A stretch of 64,000 bases of DNA. Origin: Tenodera sinensis. Taxonomy: Eukaryota; Arthropoda; Insecta; Mantodea; Mantidae. Position numbers and translations under genes: made by a program. The stretch spans positions 53,996,576 to 54,060,575 of the forward strand of contig CM060970.1 in NCBI GenBank assembly GCA_030765045.1. The letters run 5' to 3'. Below the pieces are notes generated by a model that had not been told where the DNA came from, made no database searches, and was given only the letters and a program-made list of their open reading frames with translations. Each line of letters starts with the position of its first letter. The stretch's first letter is position 1. This document shows, piece by piece, positions 33,411-45,860 of the stretch.

Positions 33411-34843
33411 GTTAATATGAAAATGTTCTAAGTGGACGCGATAGAAGAAAGTAATAAACGATTTGGAATTCGCACTCCAAAATTAACGGGAATCATCATT
33501 CAAATCAGAAATATCAGAAATATGTTGTATCACTGCAGAGCAGTGTAATCATGCGCACTTAATCCTTTGAGCTGACCACATGAAAATGTGCTTACGACCG
33601 GCTCTTTCGTATAAGATGCAACCCTTTAAGACAGGGTTGTTTCTTAGAGGCAATTTTCTTATGAAACTTCATCTTGCGTAAATAAATTTCATCACGATCG
33701 TTATTGGCGGGGAACGAGCTCTTACAGTTCCTAATTTATCTTAAAGTTAATCTCAAACGCCTTTACGGACACCGTCTTTGTCGAAGAAACGAGAAAAATG
33801 TTGTTGCAACGTGATGAAAATATCCGCACCGTTTCCTTCAAAACTCTACACACGACTCATTATCTGGGCCCATGTTAACCATACGCTTCACTGACTAGAT
33901 AGTAGTTTCATTAACCTCGTTCGTTTCTCCTAGAAATAGTGCGTGTTTTATACTCCGCTATTGCTGTTTCTTTTTGTCTTAATTTTAATTGCACTTCACT
34001 GAGTTTTAGGTTTTATGTCCTTTGTCAAACCTTTTATAGTTTTTATTGTATTTCATTCCTTTTTCTGTCCACTTCTTGTTCTGATTGCTCTCATTTTCGT
34101 TTTACTCTCTATGCTGTTCATGATTCTGTGCCTTCCTTCTTGATTTTATTATTCTGTGCTGCTGTTCCTTAACTTAAGTAAGCGTCCTCCTTTGATTATA
34201 AGTTAACCGGATTTTTTGTATTTTCTAATAATAGGGTTTCCCTTTAAAGGGATAATCCTGTCAAATCACCTCTAATACCGTGCTCAGCTGTTTGTAGCCT
34301 GCTTTTGTCTTCGTTTGGAATCGTTTAGTCATATTAATAAAAGGCTTAAGCCAAATCGCCTTAATTTTTTTTGTAAGCGTTTTTTAAATTGAATATTTCG
34401 AATCGATATCAGCATCACCAAAGTAGATAAGTGCCATATCATCAAGCTTTGACATTTTAGTTTCTTTGTGGTACAGGAAGTATAATTGATATACCAAAAA
34501 TATTCAACATATAATGTATGATTTTGTGTAGAGGTTGCATTCAGTTCAAAAGCAGTCCGGTGTATGTCTTGTTCTGTTGAAGGAAAAAGAAAGTTGAATA
34601 TCAAATGCGCATAAGTTGAATGTTGAATTTCAAGAATTTTCCTCATGTATTTCGCACGGAATATATGTTGCTTGTTTGTTATTGTATGTTTTTAGTGGTG
34701 TATGAGTATTTCCTTCCAAATGAAAGCATCTATTAAGAACTTGACTGAGATTCATGATCATGATTAAAGAATAGCTAAAGTTTTTGTTTTAAGAGGATTT
34801 GGATGACATTTTGACCATTTAAGAAAAGTTCACATTTGTTGTA

Positions 34844-34844
<1 letters not shown>
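33411..34844. other. No gene seen
   Basis: T-rich plus-strand sequence with frames of at most 105 codons, none recognised. No repeat family identified. Confidence 0.4.
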
Positions 34845-35348
<504 letters not shown>

Positions 35349-36204
35349 GCTGTTCTTATTGTTATTGTTCTTACTATGTAACCTTAAATCCTTGGTAAAC
35401 CAGTATACTATAAAGATTATGTCGCATGCATATTTTCCACTAAATGCCCTTTTTCTGCACTTCAAATTGTATTAAATTTGCTCACATTGAAATGCTATCC
35501 GATACCCCAATATTTATGTTAGCAAACTGCAGCTTTTACTACATGTTACAAAAGTTATGGTTAAATATTATGGTTCTATTTTAAACAAATAAAATATTTC
35601 CTAGTATTAGAAAAACTAAAGTGTACGAGATATAGGTTATAATTATATATTTTTTTCCGATCAACTTGATTAATGTATTATCAGAGCTTTTATCAGATCA
35701 TATGTTTAGTGAAAATCCATCCATGAATAGCCTACGCACTTCTCGTTCCAATTGATTTAATAATAAACCATAAAGGAGAGAGAGAGATAGAGTAAAACCA
35801 TTTCAGGGTAAATAAAGGGCTTACTAAATTATATAAGTTATACCATCACATATTTATGCAATTAATATCGTAATATTCATTGTTATATCATTGCGTTTTC
35901 ACAGGTTGAACTGCCATCTATGTAATTTGGTATAGTAGTATTACGTCATTCGTGTAAGAAATGGATTATTGCCATGATTGGCACCAATAGCATGAGGAGG
36001 TAGTTATGCATGATATTAAACAGACTAATAGTCTGTTAAACAATAGGACTACAGAGTGCATCTTGCGATGCCTGAAATTCCGATAAAAGACTAATAATAT
36101 CTTGCCATTTGAGGAAATTATAAGTATTTACAAATACCTCCATCATTTAATTCAAACTTCAGAGATCCAAAGGAATTTTTGACAATTTTGCCGATATTGA
36201 ACAA
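35349..36204. other. No gene seen
   Basis: AT-rich. A short GA run lies at about 35778. Nothing recognisable before the LINE fragment. Confidence 0.4.
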
Positions 36205-36719
36205 ATGTAATATTGATCATTATCTCCGATGTGAAACAAAGGAAGATGTATAACATTACCTACATTTCCTGAACGAAATATGCAAAGACTATGATTTTAA
36301 CATTTCTAAAGAGAAAACTAAAATGATGGCATTTTGGGTAAACAACCAGTAGGGTCAAAAATTAGCCATAGAACGAGTCTCATACTTCACAAATCTAGCT
36401 TGCGAATTCACGCTAGGTCAAGAAACACGAATAAATATACAACATTGGCGAAATTTCAAGATATATGAGGCACAATTCACAGAAAATTAAAACGAAATAC
36501 AAGGAAGGAAACAAGAATGAAATTCTATAAAACAATAGCTGTTTCCTTACTTTTATGTGTCAGTGAAACTTGAATGTTGAATAAGAACATAAGTACAGAG
36601 TTCAGAGTGCAGAAATGTCCTTTCTAAGAAGAACCAAAGGCTGCACAAGATTATTATTTTGTATATACGATAAACTAAACAGTACAGAAATAAATTATGG
36701 CTTAAATAAGGCTTTCTAA
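36205..36719 (+). pseudogene. LINE reverse transcriptase fragment (DDQ-type, insect family)
   Basis: Reading across frames gives an eroded DQ-I-I-SD motif at about 36208-36225, then LHFLNEICKDYDFNISKEKT, KMMAFWVNN, a stop, and IERVSYFTNLACEF. A second frame gives LAKFQDI, a stop, GTIHRKLKRNTRKETRMKFY, KTIAVSLLLCVSET, a stop and MLNKN. Last comes AEMSFLRRTKGCTRL. This is the thumb and post-RT region of a LINE family common in insects (typical forms FQDICGTIHRTLK, KFYKTMAVPTLLYGSETW and AEMRFLRSVKGYT). Multiple stops and frameshifts. The fragment at 50115 carries the RT motifs just upstream of this part in the same family. Confidence 0.8.
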
Positions 36720-37144
36720 TGGTATACCAGCACAGACATCAATAACCAGAGACACATGAAGACCCGAGAAAAGACACAGTATGAATCGCAACAGGCGATT
36801 TGCCCAACTGTTAAACTGTTGGACAGAACGTTGAATTCTGACTGATGGAAATAAAATTATGCTGTTTTCACATCGTAACGCCATGACTTTGTCCTGTTTG
36901 TGCTATTGATAGTATTTTGTTTGCCTCGCATCTACAAAGCTCACCTTGTACTTGGGGGATGGACCACGTGTCGCCTTTTTGTGTTGGTTTAGTCTCCTGA
37001 GTTTGGATGTTCCAACAGACATAGCGTGTCAGGCGCAGAGAGAAACGTCACATCCAGGCACATCCTTTATATTCGCAGCGTGTGGTCTCGTTAACGATAT
37101 GTGTCCGTGGATGTTGCACACTAATTGTGTGCTTCTTTTGGCAG

Positions 37145-37194
37145 GCACCGACGTGGAACGATCTCAGGGGTCCTTCCTGTCTCCCTTCTTCTGG
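37145..37194 (+). CDS. Candidate short internal exon, unidentified
   Basis: A 50-base block is bounded by a good acceptor (TGTGTGCTTCTTTTGGCAG ending at 37144) and a good donor (GTGAGT at 37195-37200). Its GC content is clearly above the flanks. With two leading bases belonging to a split codon, it reads TDVERSQGSFLSPFFW and ends on a codon boundary. The frame stays open for 107 codons around it (36946-37269). I recognise no domain; a GSFLSP-type segment is seen in some extracellular modules, but that is too little to assign. No partner exon is visible in the window. A chance splice-site pair remains possible. Confidence 0.3.
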
Positions 37195-37313
37195 GTGAGT
37201 ATATCTACCTTACTTCAAGATATATGTACCTACAGGTTATGTTACCTGTCAAAGTGCACGTTAAGGTAGTCACCGTTCACAAGGAAAATTAAGGGTAGCT
37301 AAAATTTTAAACA

Positions 37314-37728
37314 AAATCTGATGTTACACTCACATGAAAATCTTTACCATTCTTCAATAAACTATTATTACAATACATTAGTCTTTCATCCAATCCGTAT
37401 TAATCAGGATAAATATCTCTAGAAGTCCATATTTTGTTGTAGGTACGTCTGAGGGCTTAGAAATCCCATTCTCTTTGCCTTGCCTTAAAAAAAAAATAAC
37501 GATCTTCCACTTGACAAAAACATAAGGAGGTATGTGAAAATTCGGGCCAATAACACATAATTAAGGCCACAGAAAAAAATGAGGGGTATGTATGTAATTT
37601 AAATATAGGTTATTTTAATAAAAATCGTTACAGCCATTTTGAGAAAATTAAAAATAAAAACTTTTTCATGTAAATTGTAGAATCAACTGGGAGGTTTTTT
37701 TGAAAGCCCTTGTGTTGCAATTTTGCAA
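37314..37728 (-). repeat. Repeat A, copy 7 (minus, internally deleted)
   Basis: Starts with the conserved end (AAATCTGATGTTACACTCAC, ATGAAAATCTTTACC), keeps the GCTTAGAAATCCCATTCTCT and CGATCTTCCACTTGAC modules, then jumps to TAAAAATCGTTACAGCCATT, TTTTCATGTAAATTGTAG and CTTGTGTTGCAATTTTG. The microsatellite and palindromic end are missing. One of the more diverged copies. Confidence 0.7.
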
Positions 37729-40585
37729 GATGAAATCAAATACCAAGCTTGGTATCCGATTTTGGGCTGTGCCCTCATGCTTGCTCTTTATAATCTGTAA
37801 TTCAAATGTTAGACAATAGCAGCATATACAGGAGTGAGTTAATTCTCTGGAAAATAAAGAACTTGTAAGTAGAATGAGACTTTTTCGGTTGTTATTGTCT
37901 ATTATCACGAAGTATACACGCTGGTTCAACAATCTCTCACCTCATGTCCCGCTGAGAGGTGGCAACGCCACTGGCCTCTCTTACGCCGTGAACTTCTGCA
38001 ACTGTTTTTAGGCACGAAGGGTTATTTACTTACGGTGGGGCCGGCAGCATTGGGCCATCTGGTATACACACTATAAACAGTAACACACTAATAAAAATGA
38101 ATCGATATTATTTTATGCACAATAAATTGAGAAAAACAACTCGGGAAACTAAAGCCAGTAATTGTAAACACAAGGGAGCATCCACATTGTATGTGTTACC
38201 AACATCGCCAAGGCTACCAAAATATAGAGCTCAAATTCCTCTAAACAATAAGCCAAGTTCCTAGTTTCTAGTACTATTGGATAAAAGGTTCTGTTCGTTT
38301 TAATTGATACACCGAACCAATTTTAATATATTTTTAAACCATTTACAATTAAGGTATAACGATAAATTATACATCAAAACTATTTGTTTGTGAGATGGTA
38401 CGATTTCGTGGCATTTGCTGTTATGTTGAAATTGCAGATAAATTATCCCATATTCACATGCACCAACTTAAAACCTACTATAACAAAACGGCCAAAATGC
38501 AAAATCGTGTTACTTTCTAACACTTTATTATCCTCAAAATTTTACTCCAAATGCACAATTTTCTTCTTGTGACCAACCAATTTATGGTCTTTTCTGCTGT
38601 TACAATTGCTTTTCTGTTAACATTCTCAGTCTTTCAATGTTTTTCTCCAGTTTCTCTGTCGGTTAATTTTGGCTATTACGATTAAATCACTCGGCGGCAC
38701 ATACGTACTCACTGACAGGCTGGCCAACTCACTTTCATAACTAAAAAATAACTGATGATGACTTACACAAATAAACAACTCAGCTCAAAACTAAACTACA
38801 ACTGAACTGCCCGCGTAGTCTGTGTGGTCCTATTTATATTGGAGCCGATTTAACGTGACTTTTCGAGAACCTTTCATACGCAAGCGTACAATGACTCAGC
38901 GAGAATTGGAGAAGACTCTCGACAGCTTTCTTTTGTGTTTTACCTGCATTATTACGGTCACGTTCGCACACAACCGCTCCGCACATCCATGGTCCCACTG
39001 CCCCTTCTCGTCCGTATATTGTTGTACGACCAATGCCACACTACTCTACTATATTACATACTTTTAACGCCAAAACCAGCATTTTGACACCCTTAAGCTT
39101 AATAGTATTTTGATTAATACAGATACAAAATATAATCAAACGTACTAGTTGATTTTTAACACCTCAATAATTATTCTCTTATTCATATAACATAGGTTAT
39201 AAGTTAAAAGAATAAAGCACTAGAATCAGTCCAACTTTCGTTATTGTGACGCTCGAAGGTATTATGTAGTCACTGAATCTTAATACAGTTCTGCGAGATA
39301 AACAGAGTAGGTGGAGCTCAAATTAATAATTACTTATAATAATCATGGCAGCTAACAGAGGTGATTCTGAAATTGAACAAAATTGAAGAATAGGCTGTAC
39401 TTCTAACAAATCTGAAAAATCTAAAGAGAGATACGAAATATGCTATAGTTAATATATGCTAATTAAGTTCAACCATCAAAACACCATGGAAAGATAAATG
39501 TGTTTCAAGGCTAGTGTTTCACATTCATTCATACTGCATTTTAAATTACTAATTATGTCGGAAAAATTGTATGCAGTAACGTGTGTTAAGTGTTTTTACT
39601 AGTCCTTGGAAATTGAAAAGACTGGACTGCGTGTGGTGTTTTCAGATTTTTCCTCGGTCTAGTAAAAGTCACTTAGCTTTCTTATGTCACAATATACTAT
39701 TATCGGAGCATTAGTTCTTCTTTACATGAAGTTAGATAAGCTTTTGCAAAATTTTTTCTATACCCATATCAGTAGCCATTTCTTACAAAGTGGATCGCTA
39801 TATGCTAGATTTCAATTTCTATTCTCTTCGACATGCAGGATGATACACCACAAACATGTTTTAAATATATTAAAAAATTCCGAACAGTAGCCGCTAATAT
39901 TTCGGAAATCGAAATGATAAGAAAACCTATTTGAAATCAAGTCTGCTTTAATGTGATCAAAGGTCATTGTTGTCTTTTGTAATCGATAAATATTACGTTC
40001 TTTTTCGAACTAGGTGTACGGAACCGTCCTTATCCACTTTGTATTATTTTGCCTTATTTCGTTTCACTAATTTTATTCAGGAGTTAAGTAAACATTTTCG
40101 GCATTATATATAAATTATCACTACAAATATCTGACACACAGATCACATCACATCTTTTAATATGTAAGATAGGCAACCGTTTTTTTAACTTAAACTCAAT
40201 AAATCAATATCACCAATACAGAATTATCGTTAAGCAGTAAAATTGTAGTCATATTTCGCTTACCCGTAGTTCTTTTAAATACGTAACTCATTCTTAATTA
40301 CTTATAATATTCAGCTAAAGGTTTCTCCCACTTTTTATTCTTGATTCATCATGAATCTGCTTTTGGTGGCTACAGTTGTAAAGTATGGGATCCTATTCTC
40401 AGGGTATGCGTGGCTGGGTGTGATAATTGACAGCAGCCGTTACATTGGCTTATGAATTTCATGGATAATAGATCAAAAGTAAATTTAGAAGCGCATTGAC
40501 TTCAAAAAAGCTGGATAGATTTAAGTTATGGGACATACTGGACAAAAAGGGATATCCCCTGCATTAATTAATCATACAAGAGTAT
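37729..40585. other. No gene seen
   Basis: AT-rich, with a somewhat GC-richer stretch at 38800-39010 carrying an 81-codon plus frame that I do not recognise. No known repeat family. Confidence 0.4.
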
Positions 40586-40715
40586 ATACAAAGTGTTTAA
40601 AAAAAGTGTCCGATGTTGCAACAGGAGTTGAGAGTGGTCAAAACATGATAACCATATGCCCGGGAACAAATAATTGTTGAGACATGAGCCATTTATAAAA
40701 ATGTACAATGTACAA
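40586..40715 (-). mobile_element. End of the DDE element family (Repeat C), minus
   Basis: The reverse complement (AAATGGCTCATGTCTCAACA, ATTATTTGTTCCCGGGCATA, ATGTTTTGACCACTCTCAAC, TCCTGTTGCAACATCGGACA, then TTTTTTAAACACTTTGTATA) aligns with the end of the transposase-bearing element at 33291-33410. No transposase lies next to it, so it is a scrap or a non-autonomous derivative. Repeat B copy 3 abuts it. Confidence 0.7.
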
Positions 40716-40721
40716 GATTAT

Positions 40722-41112
40722 AACATTGATGCTCCAATCTTTTAAGATGTTGGCAATGTCAGAAATTGTAATATCTGCTGTTAATTTATAATACTGTCCA
40801 ATAATACATTTGTCAAACTGATTCCAAACATGTTTTCTGTTGTATTCTACGTTCTGAGGTTTCCCTCTTCGAATTGTTTCATCTATTTCGGCACTTGATG
40901 CTTCACCGAAGCGAGAGTAGCCATGTTTGAAATTTAAACCTAGCGGGTCTGTAAGGCAGTGCAGTTAAATTCTCTAATGTGATCATGAAATTTAATAAAT
41001 TTTTTACCGAATGAAGGCTGTCATTGTTTGAATTTTGAAATTGTTATGCACCTGATTGGTTGATTTTTAACGGTCAAGTGTAAGTGGAGTAGCCATAGAA
41101 ATATCTTACAAC
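40722..41112 (+). repeat. Repeat B, copy 3
   Basis: Aligns with 13305-13740. Shared blocks are TTGATGCTCCAATCTTTTAA, CTGTTAATTTATAAT, TTTGTCAAACTGATTCCAAA, GTTCTGAGGTTTCCCTCTTC, GCTTCACCGAAGCGAGAGTA, AATGAAGGCTGTCATTG, ATGCACCTGATTGGTTGA and AAGTGGAGTAGCCATAG. The CTGCAGCTAG/ATAACAGAAG block of copies 1 and 2 is deleted here. Non-coding. Confidence 0.8.
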
Positions 41113-41677
41113 TGGCAGTACTTAGGATTGCAGCTAACATTTTGAGTTCATGTAGGAACAAAGACTGGTTTAAGGTGTGGGAGTTCAAGGTATATTCAAC
41201 GATTTATATGCTTATGGATAGCTGGCCATGTATTCGGAATGCGGTTTGTGGTCTAGAGCGGTCCGACATCTTGATAGATGGTAAACAAGCTTTCTGCAAC
41301 TACATTCCCTGCATGTAATTATTATCTTATAACTGACACTCCACAACCAGACATAGAATGCCCCGTATATACTCGTAGTAATAACTATAGTACTATCACT
41401 ACGCCGGCCTTATGTGAGTTACACTTCATTGGTTAATCGAACCGCACAACTTCAATGTGAGAAGGCGCGAATGAAAATATAGCCCGTTAACTAACATGCA
41501 AAATAGTGTTAAATTTAAAACTACCAGAATTATTTGCAAAAACACGTTGAAATTCTTGTAGTGAGAATAAATGGAATACATTAATTTGTATATCATCAGT
41601 ATTATTAACTGTGATATGAAATGTATGCGCGCGCAGTCATATAAGGAAGTAAAAGAACGGAACGTAGCTTGTTCAAA
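41113..41677. other. No gene seen
   Basis: A 93-codon minus-strand frame (41426-41707) overlaps the start of the next feature on the opposite strand and has no recognisable product. Confidence 0.4.
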
Positions 41678-41911
41678 ATGGCTTCTGCTGTAGAGTACGT
41701 AAGGCAAGGAAAACCATTACGAAATAGTGAAAAGCGAATTATTTAAAACGTATTCACAAAGTGTTGTGTTGTTAGAAATACCCAAACTATTCAGGAAATA
41801 ACAGCTTTTACTGCAGAGCTTACTGGTGTGTCAGCCCACATCAAACATGCTCAAAGTGAAATAATGTGTGATAGTGTAAAGTGGAAGCAAATTATAGTTC
41901 AACTAACGTAG
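41678..41911 (+). pseudogene. Transposase-like N-terminal HTH segment with one stop
   Basis: From ATG at 41678 a frame of 77 codons reads MASAVEYVRQGKPLRNSEKR, II, stop, NVFTKCCVVRNTQTIQEITA, FTAELTGVSAHIKHAQSE and ends at TAG 41909-41911. A single TAA interrupts it. The layout (basic start, [LP]-x-[SN]-x-[EA]-x-[RK]-x-I-I-x-N-V-[YF], then a stretch ending [TE]-x-[TS]-G-V-S) resembles the N-terminal helix-turn-helix of a transposase-like protein repeated in many insect genomes. No catalytic part follows in 41911-42700. Fairly recent decay is suggested by the single stop. Assignment is moderate at best. Confidence 0.45.
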
Positions 41912-42739
41912 GAACACAGTGGACATGAAAAGTGAAATGAAATATAGGGAAAAGAGTGGTATGTAAAATGAAAACATGATTAGTTTAACAAACCTAAGTT
42001 GGAATAGTTACAGGGGACAAAAGAAGAAACGGACAGAGTCAAGCGAATTATATTGTAGGACAAACACATCTGAAGCTACATTAGGCGAATGAGATAAGAA
42101 AACTCATGTTTCAGTAGGTGTAAGCTACTATCACAACAGAGGATAAGGTGTGAAGAGTCTGAGTGTCTTTGAGCTACCATGGTTGGAGACTCTTGCCCTA
42201 AAGGGATTTAATAGGTTTATTTATTTTATTTTACTCTAACAGTTTTAGCTAACACAAAATGTGTTTCGTATTTGAATGATGATTACTTTCAGACTTCGTG
42301 AGTTGTAAGCAAAGCGATTCAACATTTTATTTTGCTTATTTAACGTTGCTTTAAACAATTCCCAAATCATAATGGCCAACCACGTTTTATTTGAGGAGGA
42401 TTTAGTCATTTAAATGTGCACTGCATGTGATAAATTTTATGTGTTATTCTTTATTTTATGTAAGAGAGTAGATTATATCCACTTCTTCCTTCCTTCTATG
42501 GCTGTAAGTAAAAATTACTGTTTCACCTATGTTGTGAGTAAATAGTAAGATATTGCATTTTCTTTAAAAACTTGGTAAATACAGCCGCTGGGCTAAGGCA
42601 AAAGTTTAGCACTGTAATTATGTTGTAAACAGCATGTAGCCAAATGACAATGAAACCAAAGTGAACTTATATTCCTATCTCGCTATTTTTGTAGCTATGA
42701 ATTTCTGGTCTAAAGTGAGGAATCTAGAAAATAAAAACA

Positions 42740-43120
42740 TACGAGTTGTGCTCAGAAAGTTTCCGGAATGGTTTCACAACAATTTTGCCATCAAGCTGTC
42801 TTTAATTCTTGCAGACAACGCTCTCTTCTGTTAAAAATGAGAGGTCACATTCCTTACTGCATGATTTAAATGCACAGGTGAAAGCTTTGAAGGGAACCAG
42901 TGTATTGCACCTGCTGCGAATTTTCTGTCTATTGAAAATGCTGAATTACAAGGAACAAACTATAAACATCAAACTTTGCTTCAAACTCGGTGAAACTGCA
43001 ACAGAAGCTTATGAAATATTAAGATCAGCTTATAGGAAGTAAGTAATGGGAAGAAAAAGCATTTAAGCTGTCTTCGAAGTAGTATGGCATTATTTAAGGA
43101 TTCAAATCGTTTGAGGCGAA
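42740..43120 (+). pseudogene. Mariner transposon 5' end and transposase N-terminus
   Basis: It starts with TACGAGTTGTGCTCAGAAAG, TTTCCGGAATGG, which has the form of a mariner-group terminus (TACGAGGTGTGTTCAAAAAG). A frame ending at 43042 then reads YKEQTINIKLCFKLGETATE, AYEILRSAYRK, matching the first helix-turn-helix of mariner transposases (EQR-x-N-I-K-F-C-x-K-L-G-K-T-x-T-E-x-x-E-M-L). After the stop, degraded traces of the usual E-x-M-G-R segment follow. The catalytic DDD part is absent, so this is a truncated, dead copy. Confidence 0.75.
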
Positions 43121-44354
43121 TCTGTTTCATAAAAACTGAAAAAAATAGCAATCAAGTGAGGGAAATGAGAATAAATGATAGGCTTTTGCAATAAAATATG
43201 CATTTCTGATTGAATCAGATGCTCTTTTGTTAAAAGCACTTTGAAAGACAATTTGGACATGAGAAGAATTTACGTGTCTCCTTTCGCGCCTGCAGACAAA
43301 GCCCTTTCTGTCCCTCAATGTTTAGATAAAACAAGAATACTGTTTCCCATCACGCCTATTTTCCAAAGTTGTCTCCAGTGGACATTTTTGGTTCCCCGTG
43401 AATTAAAATGTGGCTCCGGGGACATCATTTTGGGGACATTGATGCTTTGCATCGCGAGTCGCAGAGGCCTCTGAATGTATTTAGAGAAGATGACTGCCAG
43501 AGGTGCTTCCAGCGAGGGCGAAAGCACTGGGACAAGTATGTAAACTCCCAAGGAGACTACTTCGGGGGTGACAGTGTAGATTAGATAAATCAAAGTATAA
43601 TGCTGTCTTTATGACCTTATTCCAGAAACGGTTTGATAACACCCTATTTATTAATAACAGTTTTTATATAATAAACGCCTTTCTAGGTGTGTATCACTTA
43701 ACATCACGGTCATTTTATTTAAATTCAAAGAAAGCTGTCACACATCTGTGAAAAAGATAACTAATCTATTCTCAATTGGTTGTCACTTGCCAGGATCACA
43801 TCAGCGGCGTTGACGTGGCGGAATTTAGCCCCGCAGGAGTTCTTTTGGCAGTGTATAAATCTACTGACATGGGGTTGTCGCTTTTAGGCACGCCTGCAAC
43901 TATAGTATCGGGTTTGTGTGTTCATTGTGTAGCCTTTTGTTGAGTCATACTTCTGTGTATGCACTTTTTGTGGTAAGGAATTCGTTTTATTATTGTTTAA
44001 GAGACAAGATCTAAGTTTTCTTTCCTTTTCGCCGCCCATTGTTCCCGGTTCTAGCTCAGCCGACTCTCAACGAAAACTGTTAGCGACGAAAAAGCTATTA
44101 TATTGAATGAAATAATAAGACTTAATCTTTATATACTATTTGAACCTATTTTCTTTACTCCAATGTACAATGCTTTTTGGCGCTCTGGAATTACACGTGC
44201 ACTTGATATATTAAAATTTACTCTGGCCACCAAACCATTTTGTCCTCTTTTCTGAAGCAGATTTCTATTACACTATATCTCTTTTCTTTCTTTTTCAAAA
44301 GTTTCTTTCCCTCAAGGAACGACTCGCTTTCCAAAGCCTCAGTATTTTAATATA
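43121..44354. other. No gene seen
   Basis: Frames on both strands at 43241-43593 (77 and 92 codons) overlap and match nothing I know. No repeat family seen. Confidence 0.4.
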
Positions 44355-44813
44355 TTACTTTCTCTACTGGTAAATAGAAGAAGTATTGTATTCCACTCAA
44401 AAATTCGATGTCGATATTTCACGGGAAATATGTTTCGAGACTTCCTGAATCCAAAAAAAGGCATTTTTAGAAAAAACTCTGTTTGCAAAAGTCATCCAGA
44501 GTAAATACGACTACCGGGGCTATAGCCAAAAAATTCAAGATCTACATTTCATTTGGGATAAAAATATCTGAAACATATGACATTTTAATCAAAAGCGTTA
44601 GAGCCATTTTCAAGAAAATCAAAATTTTCGGAAAATTTTCCATGTAAAGGGTAGTTTAGAGTTGGAGCAATGTTCTTCAAAATCTTCGTGTTGCATCGTT
44701 GAAGGACATTAAACTTAAATACCAAGTTTGGTTTTTAAGCAACTTTGTTTTTGAGTTATGCTGTCCACAGACTGACAGACGCACAGATGCAGGCGCGCGC
44801 GCGCGCACGCACG

Positions 44814-44882
<69 letters not shown>

Positions 44883-44983
44883 TTTTTTGCCTCAAAACCT
44901 ACATTTCAGGTAAAATCTCGAAATCCAATTTTTGTGTGGAACACAATATTTCTTCTACTTTACTAAACGTGGTAGAGGAAGTA
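44355..44983. repeat. Repeat A, copy 8 (fold-back chimera)
   Basis: The left 130 bp are plus-oriented: TACTTTCTCTACTGGTAAAT, the ATTCGATGTCGATATTTC module, and on to GGCATTTTTAGAAAAAACTC. The sequence then switches at about 44490 to a minus-oriented copy (TTGCAAAAGTCATCCAGAGT onward) that runs to the same terminal module in reverse (AAATCTCGAAATCC, ACACAATATTTCTTCTACTT, GGTAGAGGAAGTA). The element therefore has the same terminal module at both ends in inverted orientation, over roughly 100-120 bp. The family's usual other end (CATCAGATTTTT) is missing. Confidence 0.85.
44793..44880. repeat. (GC)n(GCAC)n(CA)n microsatellite inside Repeat A copy 8
   Basis: GCGCGCGCGCGC, then GCAC units, then about 60 bp of CA. 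It follows ACTGACAGACGCACAGATGC and occupies the same site as the arrays in copies 1, 2 and 12. Confidence 0.95.
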
Positions 44984-45615
44984 ATAACTGAACTTCGTCA
45001 TTTGTCATAATGTTTTTATTGCTACTCCACATTACTGACAGAAGCGTTGTTTCATGTAGGGGAATGAAATACTACGCTTTGTCTCTTAAAGTTTGTACAG
45101 CAGTGTATTCATTTTTGCGAAATCCATTTTCCAAACTCGGTTGCACTATATTCCGAGAAACGCCTTTTCCTAGTTATGTTCGATTTTCGTCAGCGACTTG
45201 TGGTATTTTTCCAGGTAGGTCCGCTCTCGCACAATGAAAGCTCAGTGTTCCCCACATTAGAGTACAAAAGGATAAATTGTCACTCTCTGCACGTGCCCAT
45301 CGTCTGGTGTGTTTATTTCAATCAGGAAAAACAGAAGAAAAGGGAGGTAGGGGGAGGGAACGGTGTATTGTCTGGTGATGGCGAGTCTCCGCGCCTGGAA
45401 TACCAAATACAACTCTGACATCTTCCCTAAAAAGGAAACCAAAACCGTCCAACTCAACAGATACCAGCAGATTTTGGTATAAAAAGCAATGACATATTTT
45501 AGTAATCGAAATTAAATTAATTGTAGTTACATACCATCAATTCAGAACTCCGATTCACTAAAACACCAGACTTAATGTATGACTCAATTTAAAACAATAA
45601 AGCATGCTCCCTTTT
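44984..45615. other. No gene seen
   Basis: Frames of 66-80 codons on both strands, none recognised. Confidence 0.4.
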
Positions 45616-45860
45616 ACTCAACTATGGCAGATAGAAGAAGCATTCTAATCCATCAAAACATTCGATACTAAGGTCTCGCCGAAACAGCAGTTCCCCTAAA
45701 GGGAAGAAAAAGTTTTACCCTCTCCAACATTTAACTAGAGCAACTATAGGAAGTATTGTATTTAAAAACATTTTTGTGGGTATGTGTGAATAGTGACAGA
45801 AACTTACATTAGAAACGGAAATCTGAATGAATACCAAAGTTAAGTTATGTAGCTTTAAAG
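45616..45860 (+). repeat. Possible old Repeat A terminal module
   Basis: ACTCAACTATGGCAGATAGA, AGAAGCATTCTAATCCATCA, AAACATTCGATACTAAGGTC, TCGCCG mirrors the start of the family (the GTAGAGGAAGTATTGTATTC, CACCCAAAAATTCGATGTCG order), and GGGTATGTGTGAATAGTGAC with AATACCAAAGTTAAG follows where expected. Diverged, low confidence. Confidence 0.35.
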
